Shown here: positions 54,283-64,000 of the stretch, one piece after another
How the letters are laid out: every line of letters starts with the position of its first letter
Numbering within the stretch: position 1 is the first letter of the stretch
The notes under the pieces: generated by a model
What the model was told of the DNA's origin: nothing
The model's database searches: none
The model's input: only the letters and a program-made list of their open reading frames with translations
Program-made: the position numbers and the translations under genes
Assembly (NCBI RefSeq): GCF_041296385.1
Contig: NC_091013.1
Coordinates: forward strand, 67,487,563 to 67,551,562
Reading direction: 5' to 3'
Length of the DNA: 64,000 nucleotides
Source: Aphelocoma coerulescens
Taxonomy: Eukaryota > Chordata > Aves > Passeriformes > Corvidae

Positions 54283-54540
54283 TGGAGCAGGGTCCTGGCA
54301 GGGACCTGCAGACCCATGGAGAGATGAGGCCACGCTGGAGCAGGTTTCCTGGTAGGGCTTGTGACCCCAGGGGGGACCCATATTGGAGCAGGCTGTGCCT
54401 GAAGGGCTGCACCCTGTGGGAGAGTGACCCACGCTGCAGCAGTTTCTGGAGAACTCTTGCCCATGGGATGGAATCATGCTGAAGAAGTTTGTGGAGGACT
54501 ATCTCCTGTGGGAGGGACCCCACGCTGGAGCAGGGGAAGG
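54283..54540 (+). repeat. degenerate 45-51 bp tandem repeats inside the LTR
   Basis: At least five units share a core close to CACGCTGGAGCAG and a second block close to CCTGTGGGAGGGACCC. Three of the four measured spacings are multiples of three, so a chance open frame through one unit persists through most of the others. Confidence 0.75.
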
Positions 54541-54695
54541 ACTCTCGTCTCTGAGCAGCAGCAGGAACACCATGTGATGAACTGACCACCCCCATTCTCC
54601 TTCTCCTTGTGCTGCTGCGGTAGGAGGTAGAGCTGGGACGGAGGAGGGGTAGGGGATTTATTTACTTGTCATTATCCTACTCTGATTTTGTTAGT

Positions 54696-54701
54696 AATAA
54701 A
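54696..54701 (+). terminator. LTR polyadenylation signal AATAAA
   Basis: Plus-strand AATAAA about 185 bp from the end of the LTR, in the expected place for the polyadenylation signal of this element. Confidence 0.6.
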
Positions 54702-54885
54702 TTCAATTAATATCCCCAAGGTGAGTCTGTTTTACCTGTGACAGTATTTCATGAGGGATCTCTCATGGACCTTATATCAACCCGTGAATCTTGGTTATAG
54801 TTTCTCTCCCCTGTCCACTTGTGGAGGGAAGTGATAGAGTGGCTTTGGTGGGTGCCTGAAATCCAGTAAGGGTCTAAACACTACA

Positions 54886-57779
54886 CCCTCCTCTGCAGAA
54901 GGAAAAAGAAGTGAATATCTGTGTGGTTATCCGGGAAAACTTCATTCATTCAGTGACAGCAGCTCTCCTGTGGATGGAGATGAAGGTTTATAGCATATGA
55001 ATACTATGCAGTAAGGTTGAAGGTTGTAGATATGTTGATAGCTGTAAATTTTATGGGTGAATTCTTCCCAGCACCCTCCAGTTTTATAGTGGAAGGATCA
55101 GTACTTCTGCTCTTGCTGGAGCAATGCAGAGTGAGCTCTGTGCATCAAGACTGGCATTCCCAAGTGGGCCATGATCTGCTCTCACATAAATAAATAGCAT
55201 GCAGCTGTCACAAAAGCTTTCATGGAGTCAGGGCAGAAAGAAGAGAGGATAAAGATATGTGGCAGTTAAAATATTTAATATTCAAATGAGCCTGATGTCC
55301 TGGGGAGCTCACCCAGAGTGTTTTCTTGTTAGGAAGAGCAAAGCCAGCCAACTGGATGCTTCCCTTCAACAAACTAAGTGACTGCTGTAGCTGAACTGAT
55401 GCTCTCTGGTGCCCTATGCCTGCATGCTGAAGGTGAATCAGGCACTGTGTAGAGTGTCACTGTAACACACAACTTCAAGTGTCATCCTCAGACCATGAAC
55501 CTTTTCACCTTTCTTCAGCCAATGAATTGACTGATTTCCTCTTGTCCTGCTTTGCTTTGTGACACCCGTTAAATATGACTTTTTCTATACACTTTGTGAA
55601 ATCCGTAAAAACCCCATGGCAGGTAAGAAGGACACATCTACAATTAATTGATCAGCTTTTAAAATATTTGAAAACCAATAGCAAATAAATAAGCTTAAGG
55701 GGCTAGTCTAAAGACAAATGATCAAGAATGCATTTGTCTCAAGGTTTTTGCCAGTTTGCAGCTGGCAATTTTGGTGGCTGTGGTTTTAGGCAGAACAAAT
55801 GTGGATGCTACCTTGGTTAACATACAATACAATACTAATGTAATGCCAATTATAGATAAACATCTTAATTGAAAACTGAGGAAAGCATTCTTAGGTATTT
55901 TCTAGAAAGTAGGATTGGAATGTAGTCTGAGTCTTTACAAAAGCAGTGGGGAATAACAGCTAATCTTGATGTTCTGACAAATTCCTCATAGAAACAGCAT
56001 TTATTTTGAAACAGCGAAGCCCTTCTGCACAGGAGTAGTCCTGTTTTCAGAAAAACTGACTACCATCTTGACAAAAGAAATTAGTGTTTGCACTCAAACA
56101 CAAGACATATGACTGTTTAGTATGTCTTGGAATGAAGAGCATGTTTTCCAAAAAAAGGCTAATAGGCTGGTCTACATGATTATTGAAATTTGGCAAATGC
56201 TTTACACAATAAGGCTGTTGTGGTCACACAGTCATCTTATTTTTGCTTGCTTCTCACAGATGCCTGCTATTCAGTGACAGCTGAATTCAGACACAATACA
56301 GGCAGAGTTTCTAAGATCCTTGCTACTCTGTGAGTTGGGTGGGTAAAATCAGAAGGATCCTAATGACGTTCTCCTGGAAACAGTGGAGGTCCAACAGCAG
56401 CCAGGTGTAACATTTGGCCAGGAGGTTTTTTGAGTATCACTGGCCACATCCTCAGGTGCTGCAGATTGAGCAAATCACTGAGCTCAGTGGCCTGTGTTGG
56501 TTTCTCCTGGGATGTTCAGGTGCTGCTTTTCTGCCACTTTCTCCAATGGCTTTTTATGCATCAAAAGGCTCTGAATCAAACCTCTAAGTAGTATGTAGGA
56601 TGAAAAGTACAATGAATCTAGGAGCAGCTACCCAGGAAGCTAACTTAGCAATAAGAACTTGATAATAAAGTGCTCGATGAGAAAGGGAACTGAAATTTGA
56701 GAGTAGTAACAGGCCAACAATGGAGCTCAAAGGAAATGTTTGAGGCTCTCAGATGTCCCAGCTGATTTTTGATGCTGAAAAGATATCAGATAGTCGGAGC
56801 TAGCTGCACACCGGGGACTGGTGTGAAACATGCTGCAAAGTCTGTCTTCCAGCTGACAAAACAGCCAAGCTATTACAAGGCAATCTGGCTAGCATTATAT
56901 CTTTTAATATATTTCCAGACTTTAGGTTCTGAAATCTCCAGAGGATCATGAACCTCCAAGGTCATCAGATTTTTGACCTTTCTTTTATTGCCACAGCAAC
57001 CAAAGCTGTCTTTAGTATTTAAATTAGTTAATCAGTTGCAGTCCTTGATTTATGCTCATTGGCAGCAGCCATCCTTGAAAGTTATTTCTTGACTAATATG
57101 TGCTTTTATCACAGGAGGGTATTCCCACACCCCAGTTTAATAAGACCCTTTGATAGAGGAATTCACTTCATCATCTGAATTCAGTACCTCATCTAGAACC
57201 AACTAGTATGAATTACTATTATAGTTTTGGTTTTTTTCTGCCTAGAGTCATCTTAATTCTGGTTTACATTCCCTTAGAAGGAGATGGGGGTCACTTAGTT
57301 GGAAAAAAGCACAGGCTCTAATTGCTTCCATTTTATAGAATGCTCCACCTTTGCACTGTATGTGAAATTACAATGCACAAATAAATTAATCACTTCAAAC
57401 AACTCTTCTGAATAAGGTCAAAATGTGAACCGTTGCCTGTTTAACTGTCATATTCTGATAATCCCTGATTCTTCTGATGTAGCATGGAATAAAGGATTAA
57501 GGGCAAGGTCATCAACTGAAATGCCCTGAGATTCAGGACTATACATTGTTTTTACTGTGTGGGTTTGGGCATATTGCTCCAGCCCTTTGCAACACACTTC
57601 CTTGAATTGTAAAATGCAGCTAACACTTACACTTTGCTCATATGGAATCAGAACATTTAAGTGGTTTTCCTGTTTGAAATGGCACCACCTTGTCTATTTC
57701 TTCTGCTGTTAAACAGATATTCCTACAGAGGTGTAGGTGCTCAGTTCTGCCTGTGCTCTAAGCTGTCTTAAGAGAGACA
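54886..57779. other. unique sequence, no gene recognised
   Basis: No coding gene or repeat family was recognised. A short segment at 55519-55622 has a good acceptor before it and a consensus CAG/GTAAGA donor after it but carries stops in all three frames, so at most it could be a non-coding exon. Confidence 0.5.
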
Positions 57780-57881
57780 GGGAAGGGAAGGGAAGGGAAG
57801 GGAAGGGAAGGGAAGGGAAGGGAAGGGAAGGGAAGGGAAGGGAAGGGAAGGGAAGGGAAGGGAAGGGAAGGGAAGGGAAGG
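57780..57881. repeat. (GGGAA)n microsatellite, 20 units
   Basis: Twenty perfect pentanucleotide units with no interruption. The plus strand is pure purine, with GGG runs separated by AA, which satisfies the usual G-quadruplex pattern many times over; the opposite strand is pure pyrimidine. It directly adjoins the end of a minus-strand CR1 copy. Confidence 0.98.
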
Positions 57882-58010
57882 ACCTCTGGAGTCTCTAGCA
57901 CAAGCCCCTGCTCAAAACAGTTCCTGCAGGTTGTTTAGGCTGTGTCCAGGGGAGTTTTGAATACTTTCAAGAATGGAGATCCCACAACCTCTGGGCAGCC
58001 AATAGCATGA
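57882..58010 (-). mobile_element. CR1 LINE 3' region
   Basis: A minus-strand CR1 copy. The plus strand shows the reverse complement of the family's 3' block: 'acctctggagtctctagc', 'gcccctgctcaaa', 'gtccaggggagttttgaata' at about 57944-57963, and 'ggagatcccacaacctctgggcagcc' in part at 57975-58000. The true 3' terminus (the GGTCCCTTCCAACC stretch and tail) is replaced by the adjacent pentanucleotide array. The 5' end fades out near 58010. Confidence 0.85.
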
Positions 58011-61000
58011 GCTGACACTGCCTCATCTCTGCAGAGATGCATTTCTGAGGACTGCACTCTCCCAGCAATACTGCTTTGTACAGTAATGTATTTTAATAGT
58101 TTTGCACTTTAACCTGCTTTGTCTCCTCGGACCATTGGTGATGTCAGGCTTTGGCTGTATTGTGCCTGTGCACATCCTAAGAAATGAACAATGCATGCTC
58201 TCTGTGGCAGCTCTGTATTAAAAGTAGTTTCCAGATACTGGTCAAGTTCTGATCTGTGAGTAGGGTTTTCTTTCACTTGTAATCATTGGTAGCAGCTTTA
58301 ACAATGACAAGCATGGAGGAAGCTGGGAATTTCATTATGAGCTACTAGAAAACAAAGATAATCTCTTCTCTGTTTTGGGATGTGCCCACAGCTAGAGTCC
58401 TGGATGTCAAAGCCAACCATATTCAGTTGAAACACTGAACACATGCTTCTTGTAATGCCTATCAATACCTATTATTCATTGGTCTTTCGAGAAAGTCATA
58501 GTTTGCAGTGCCAAAGCCCACGTGTTGCTGAATGGTGAAAATGTTTTCACTGATGCAGTGTGGAGCGTGCTGTTTGCAGAGCAAAAAATAATCCCTGCAG
58601 TCCAGCATGGTGATTCTTTCTGTTGCCTTAAACCAGTGGCCCCTGGGGACACGTTTGTCTGGGCTGGCTTCTGACAACATGACCTCATCATTATGCTAAA
58701 CCCATGTTCTTCCTGTCTTTACACAAATAGTCTTGCAATCCAAATGAGCACACTCTTTGTTATTTTAAAGAGTGGCTGGTACCAAAGCGAATCATTTTTC
58801 TTTTGATTAGCATTTTCAAAGGATAACCTTCGTGAATTTTCCACAGAGGCTGCTGCTTCTGCCACACAGTGCATCTGGTTGAGTTTTAATCATTTAGCAA
58901 TTCTTGGCCTCAAAATGCTGTTGTTCCTGGGACTTCTTGAAAGCTGTGACATGAAGGCCAGTGGGGACAATGCCTTTTTTCTGATGTGTGTTCATTGCAG
59001 GATAGGATTCATGTTTTACATCCTCTGTTTACTGCCAAGGCAGCTGCTGTTGAGGGGAAGGTGAAGCCATCCAAGAGGCGTGTTTGTAATATGCAATGGC
59101 AGCACATCTCTGAAAGGCATGGGACTAAGAACCAGCTCAGGGAATCAATAAAATTTAAATAATTTTTATATGCTTGCTTATGGCCTTGGACATATTTCTG
59201 CTGTAACTCCAAGAGGACTTTAATTTGTGTAAGTGTTGATGCAACTTTGACCAAGAAGTTGAGGTTTTGCCATATATATCAGGCACTATCAAATGAACTG
59301 ACAAGCACGATATTTGCAGTTTTTCTGGACCAACACTATCCATTTTCAGAGGGATTAATTAGTTATGGTGCTCAGAGAAAGGATTTCCGCAGTAACTTAA
59401 GGAATTTATTGCTTAATGTAAAATAAATGAAGTGGGAGAGGGTATGTAGATTAGGATGCAGCTTGCTGTTTTATAATATTTAAGCTGATTGCAGGGATTC
59501 AGAATAGTTCAAGTATCCCTTTGGCACTAGTCCTGAGCCTTTTAATATGATCCTATTTTCCTATTTTCTGACGTGACTCTGTGACCAAGGGACCACAGAG
59601 CACCACTAGCGTGTGTGGGATAATGTATTCAGACCTTGGTCGTATAGGAAACCTTCTAAATCACTGGGCAGCCACACTCCTTGTGAAAGTTCTAAGTGAA
59701 AACTGCCTAACAAGAAAAGCAGGGTGAGAGGAACCTTACAAGTAAAACATAGGGTTTAGTGTTTTTTCATTTCCTATAGCTGGCAGAAAAGCCATAGAAT
59801 GTTCTCTGAAGAGTAAAACTGAGGAAAAGTTACTGAATGAAGAAATCTGTGTTAGCAAGCATATACAAAGAGCAAAAAGCAGAGTTTGCCTTTGATGTCC
59901 ATGTTATCTGTTAACTGTGTGCAGATAAGGAGTGATTGTCTCACACTGATTTCAAGTTGCATTTCCTTTCATTATCCACCAAACTTTGCTCTCTCTTTTT
60001 CTTTTTTATTTTTCCCTGCACTTTGCTTTTTCTTAGCTTTCTCTGCTTTTCCCCTAGTTGTTCTTTATTTAAAGAAATTGCAGAGATTTCCTATTTCTGT
60101 CTTGCCATCTGGTCTAACTCCACAGTGGCTTTCCTGCTAGATCGCTGCCACTGGAACAGCATAGCAGGTATATACCATTTCAGGCACATAAATTTTCCAG
60201 AAGCAGCTGTTACAGCAGTGGTTTTTGCTTGAAAACAGGATTTCAAAGTCAGTTAGGATGATAGTTGCTTGAACCCAGGATATTTAAAAGTAAGGCACAA
60301 TTAGACCAATATCCTTTTTGGATTTTTTTGGGGTTTTATTTAAAGTAGAGGAATCTAATCCTTACAGCTATTGTTCCCTCTTCATTTTAAGTACCAGAAT
60401 TTAATCATATAATTTTCTCCTCTCCTTTTTTACATAGAAGCTCTGCTTTCCCTTATGGACTGCGTTTCCTTGCTGACACAGTATTCATCACTGTGTCTTC
60501 TTCCATGTCACTAGTCATTGCCATGTGTTTTCACCTTCTCCCTAAGAGCAGTGGGATATTCAGTGACATCATTGTGCAGGTAGTAGGAAGAGGTTCTGTT
60601 TGGGTTGTGGTTCATTTTTTTTCTTATCCTGGTTTTTGGTTGTTTATTCCTCCTCTTCTAGTTAGTGCACAGGGGCTTTCACTTTTCTCTTTCTATTTCA
60701 ATTTGCTTTAATACCCTTCAACATCCTCAGTCATTCTCAGTATACCTCCACCTCACAAATAAGCCAGGATCTGAGATGATTAATCATGGCATAGCAGTTT
60801 ATTTTCTCTAAGGAATACATAGCTAAACAAGATTTAATGGGCTTCAAAGGACAAACTCAGAGAAACAGCAGGACATTTCAATTATCTTTTTGGAGAGACA
60901 GAGGAATTGTCAGGAAAGCAATAACAGTGATACAGATAGATATTGCAGTGAGGGGAGAGGATTTGCTTGTAAAAGGCATTAGCAGGGGACTCCCCTGCTG

Positions 61001-64000
61001 TCTGACACCTGACAACGGGGGTTACTGCTGAAAGCCTGTTTTTAATGCTCGCTCTAGCCATGCTGTTCTCTTCATGTGGGATTGTTTCTAAGCAAGTGAA
61101 AGCTCATAACAGATTGACTTTTCCAAATTAGCCAAGGATGGTGTTTCCTGTTGATTAATGAAAGCCTAGCAGCCAGTGAACCAGATGATGACAAAATTAG
61201 GCCTATAAAGCACTCAGTCCAGTTTGTGCAAGCCTCTGCACCAAGCAGAGGCCCTCCTACCGCTTCCCCCTGCCGAGTAGTCGCTGTGTTGAAAAGCATG
61301 ACTTTTAGTCATCCTTAAAGTATTTGGGAGCTTGCCCTGAAATTGCTGAAGACGTTTTCAGGATGAGGGTCACCAAGGGGGATAGTGAGAGCCCAAACCA
61401 GGTGTTGCCCTCAGTGCCAGGGGGGTGCAAGCTTCTGTTCTCTGGGAAGGCTAAAACCACTCCCTGGGGGGCTGGTTGCTGTCCAACTTGGGGAAACTTA
61501 TTCAATATGAAGTACTTAAATAGTTGTTGCACTGGATGGACAAATATGGGTTCCTCCTCCCAAGCAGTCTCTCTCACTCTTTGTCTCACGGAATAGTTAT
61601 TTCCTCCATGCAAGTCCAAGCCCTGGGACTCAGATGGGCTGACCTCAACACAGAGCAGGGGAGGCCAGGAGGGAACAAAATCTGCTGCTGAGGTGCCCTG
61701 GTTGAATGTGTGAACTGATGGGCTATTGGCCCTGCTCTTGTGCAAATATGCCAAAAAATGAGATTTTCCTGGCCTTTTTTGGCACAGAAATAAATTTGTT
61801 TGGGGATTTTTGTTTTATTTACAAATACTTTTAAAAAACCCTAACAAACCATATTTTTGACTCCACCTGATTTATTATAATTTTTTAACAAGTCAATGCT
61901 GTTTTCATTTTTAATTCAGAGGCCAATTATGACATAACCCTGCTAGAAATAATTACTCAATAATTGTTTCTCTCTGTCTGCATTTTCATTGCAGAGCTGT
62001 TATATTTTCAATTCTGGTGCTTTACTTACTTGACAAACAGTTTTTATTTTATATCTTAATGCTGTTGGACAACACTATCATCTGCTTTTTCATTTTGTAA
62101 CACTGTTTAGCACTAATGATTCATGTAGATAATGTATACAAGGTGTAACAGAAAAAAAATAACATGGGGTTTGCTGGAAGAAAGGTAATATAATATTTGA
62201 GAGCCTTGTTCCCTGGAGAAAGGAAACCATAATTGTTTCCAGAATGTGCTTGCCTGATTACTTTTGAGTCTTTGGGACTGAGCTCCCACTCTCCCCTGCC
62301 TTCTCACAGCAGGCTGAATTCAGCCCTGAGGAAGCAGCACAACCCCCTGTCTCCAGATGGGAAAGAGGAGTGCAGCTCCTGGAGCTGCTGGCTAGGGAAG
62401 GGCTGTGATTTTACAAGTGGGTGGTGGCAGCTCCCTGGCTCTGTCTTTGGGGCAGCAGCATTGCCTTGAATGCTTGCAGTGGTTCATGGAGAGCGGTGAA
62501 CATCGGGGGTTTGGGATTGGCTTTCCTCCACTCAGGCCTCACATCTGTATCCCTTCTCTGCTACTCTGAGTATTCTAACTGCTGGAGTTTGGTGGATTCA
62601 ACCTAACAACATGTTGTAGTCACAAGAATACACTCTATCCATCAAATACCTCGAGGGTGAATTGCTGAGTTTGTGAGGTCGGCTGTTTTAATCTCCACAG
62701 CCTGCAATGGTTTTGGTAAAGGATGCTTGCCACAAATCACAGTCATAGGTGTCTTTTTTCTGAAATACAGAGATCATAACCCATGGCCAATAATTTAAAA
62801 AGTAAGCAGTGATTATGTTGCCTCACTGCTGCTGGGGATCTTCTCAGGAAAGGCTGAATTTCAGAGGCTGAGCACTTAATGCCAGGCCTTGGCTCAGCTG
62901 AAGTGTGTTGAGCCCCCCTCATTTCATTAGTGATGCCTGATGCAGCGTGCATGTCCAGATGGGCTCTGGGGGAGCAGCTCTGCTCCTCACCAATTAGTTA
63001 TCAGAACAGAAATCAGGCCACTATTCCATGTTCATTAATTCTGGATCTTTGCACTGCAAAATCACCTGGCGGTACCAGGGGGATCCAGGACAGGCACTAA
63101 GCAATGGTCATATTCCTACTGAATTTGACAGGGTGCACACTGAGCTTTGTGCTGGCTGTTGGGTAACATGTGGTCCAGCCTGAAGTTGCTTTAGGTCCTT
63201 TGAAATAAAGTCTTCAAGTAAAAAGTAACACTTCAAAATTTTAGTCCAATTTGAATAAATGTAGTGAATTTTTACCTGTTAGTTTATACTGTGTGCCTGT
63301 TGCAATTTTTACTCTGATGCAGGGCACCTTATAACTGGATAAAGAGTCTAGTGGACCCATGCCCACATGTAATCCCACATAGTGCTTCAAATGCTGAATA
63401 CACAAGTAGCACCCCGTAACCACAATTCACACTCTTTGTAGAAAATTTCCTTCTGCTCTCCTTTTCCCAGCTTTATGTTTTTGTCATTTGCTAAACAGAT
63501 TGAGGCTTCAGACAAATAGCTTTCCAACAATAACTAGAGGTGGTAGTAGCCATGTCAAGGATGTTATAAAATCCTGCTGTCTGTGCTGTTTTGCTTAATC
63601 TTGACGACACAGGCAAGGGAACCAAGCACCGAGCAGAAGGGATGTAAAATGTCCTAAGTCAGTAGAATGATGGATAGCATGCTTTGTCCTTTTGAAGATC
63701 CTTATGAATGCTCAAAATTATGGCTAGGCTTGGATTAAACAGCATTTCAACCAAAACATTGCATTTGGGTCTTTCAGACATTGAGTCATTTGAAAGATGG
63801 GAGAACATTTAATCTTACACCCACACAGACATCTTCATTTCCAAAACAGGATCTCTCCTGACGTTTAATGACTCTCCAGTCTGTGTTGAAACTGAATGCT
63901 GAAAGGAAAATACATCAGTCAGCAAGGGAATGTTAAAACTCACTCTGTACTCATTCAAACATCATTGTCAGCATCTCTGGCTTTTGAGGGTTTATACATG
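58011..64000. other. unique AT-rich sequence, no gene recognised
   Basis: No gene, RNA gene or transposon was recognised. The block around 61800-62110 is especially AT-rich and dense in TAATT/AATTA cores. It also holds a strong splice-acceptor-like tract ending in GCAG at 61994, with no partner donor identified. Minus-strand frames at 61305-61754 (149 codons) have no domain. Confidence 0.5.

Larger units (their letters stand above)
53817..54885 (+). mobile_element. solo LTR, passerine ERVL-type family, with internal tandem array
   Basis: A 1069-bp LTR on the plus strand, starting TGTATTGGGTTTGCATGG and ending AACACTACA. I recognise this start, the 'gatgaactgacc' block near 54578, the 'cattatcctactctgatttt' block at 54671-54690 and the 'ctctcccctgtccac' end block as a high-copy passerine LTR type. 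An AATAAA signal lies at 54696-54701. Its middle (about 54283-54540) holds imperfect repeats around a 'cacgctggagcag' core at 54331, 54379, 54430, 54475 and 54521, spaced 48, 51, 45 and 46 bp. That array keeps several frames open (up to 172 codons) without being a gene. The flanks (CCCCG and CCCTC) do not form a clean 5-bp duplication. No internal retroviral genes are present. The ERVL assignment is from memory. Confidence 0.85.

Noticed and set aside
53946..54595. Cluster of overlapping frames of 137-172 codons on both strands
   Set aside because: They lie wholly within the 53817-54885 LTR and are produced by its internal tandem array, in which most repeat spacings are multiples of three.
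1..64000. Search for bacterial-type systems, CRISPR arrays, tRNA and rRNA genes
   Set aside because: No regularly spaced direct repeats, no operon-like gene packing, and no tRNA B-box or rRNA core sequences were seen on either strand.

Overview
This window looks like non-coding DNA from a bird nuclear genome, most likely a songbird (passerine). It is fairly AT-rich and strongly CpG-poor. Every open frame is short, and long frames occur on both strands and overlap each other. The interspersed repeats are avian or reptilian: CR1 LINE tails of several ages and two solo retroviral LTRs, one of a kind I know to be widespread in passerine genomes. There are no bacterial gene arrays, operons, ribosome binding sites or CRISPR arrays. 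I could not recognise any complete protein-coding gene, so the window is either a gene desert or part of one or more very long introns.

Layout. 1-10188: unique AT-rich sequence with one ancient CR1 fragment (minus strand, 1575-1790). 10189-10463: the best coding-exon candidate, an open 275-bp segment rich in serine and proline between a strong splice acceptor and a good donor; a phase-compatible possible last exon lies at 11816-11974. 21317-21391: a (TCCA)n microsatellite. 27979-28085 and 35953-36024: CR1 3' ends with the usual short tail repeats. 41897-42586: a 678-bp solo LTR on the minus strand with TG...CA ends and a perfect 6-bp target duplication. 43345-43482: CR1 tail. 49910-50120: an old CR1/L3-like fragment. 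52795-53140: the only CpG island, with possible splice donors leaving it in both directions. 53817-54885: a 1.07-kb LTR (plus strand) with an internal array of repeats about 45-51 bp long, which explains the long ORFs there. 57780-57881: a (GGGAA)n array of 20 units abutting a minus-strand CR1 tail at 57882-58010. 58011-64000: unique AT-rich sequence.

How the parts work together. No pathway or gene system can be read from this window. The two features most likely to have cellular function are the CpG island near 53 kb (an orphan promoter) and the exon candidate near 10.3 kb. The remainder records insertion and decay of transposable elements plus microsatellite growth. I found no convincing evidence of a previously undescribed system. 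The items worth following are the CpG island, the exon candidates, the microsatellite that appears to have grown from a CR1 end, and the internally repetitive LTR.
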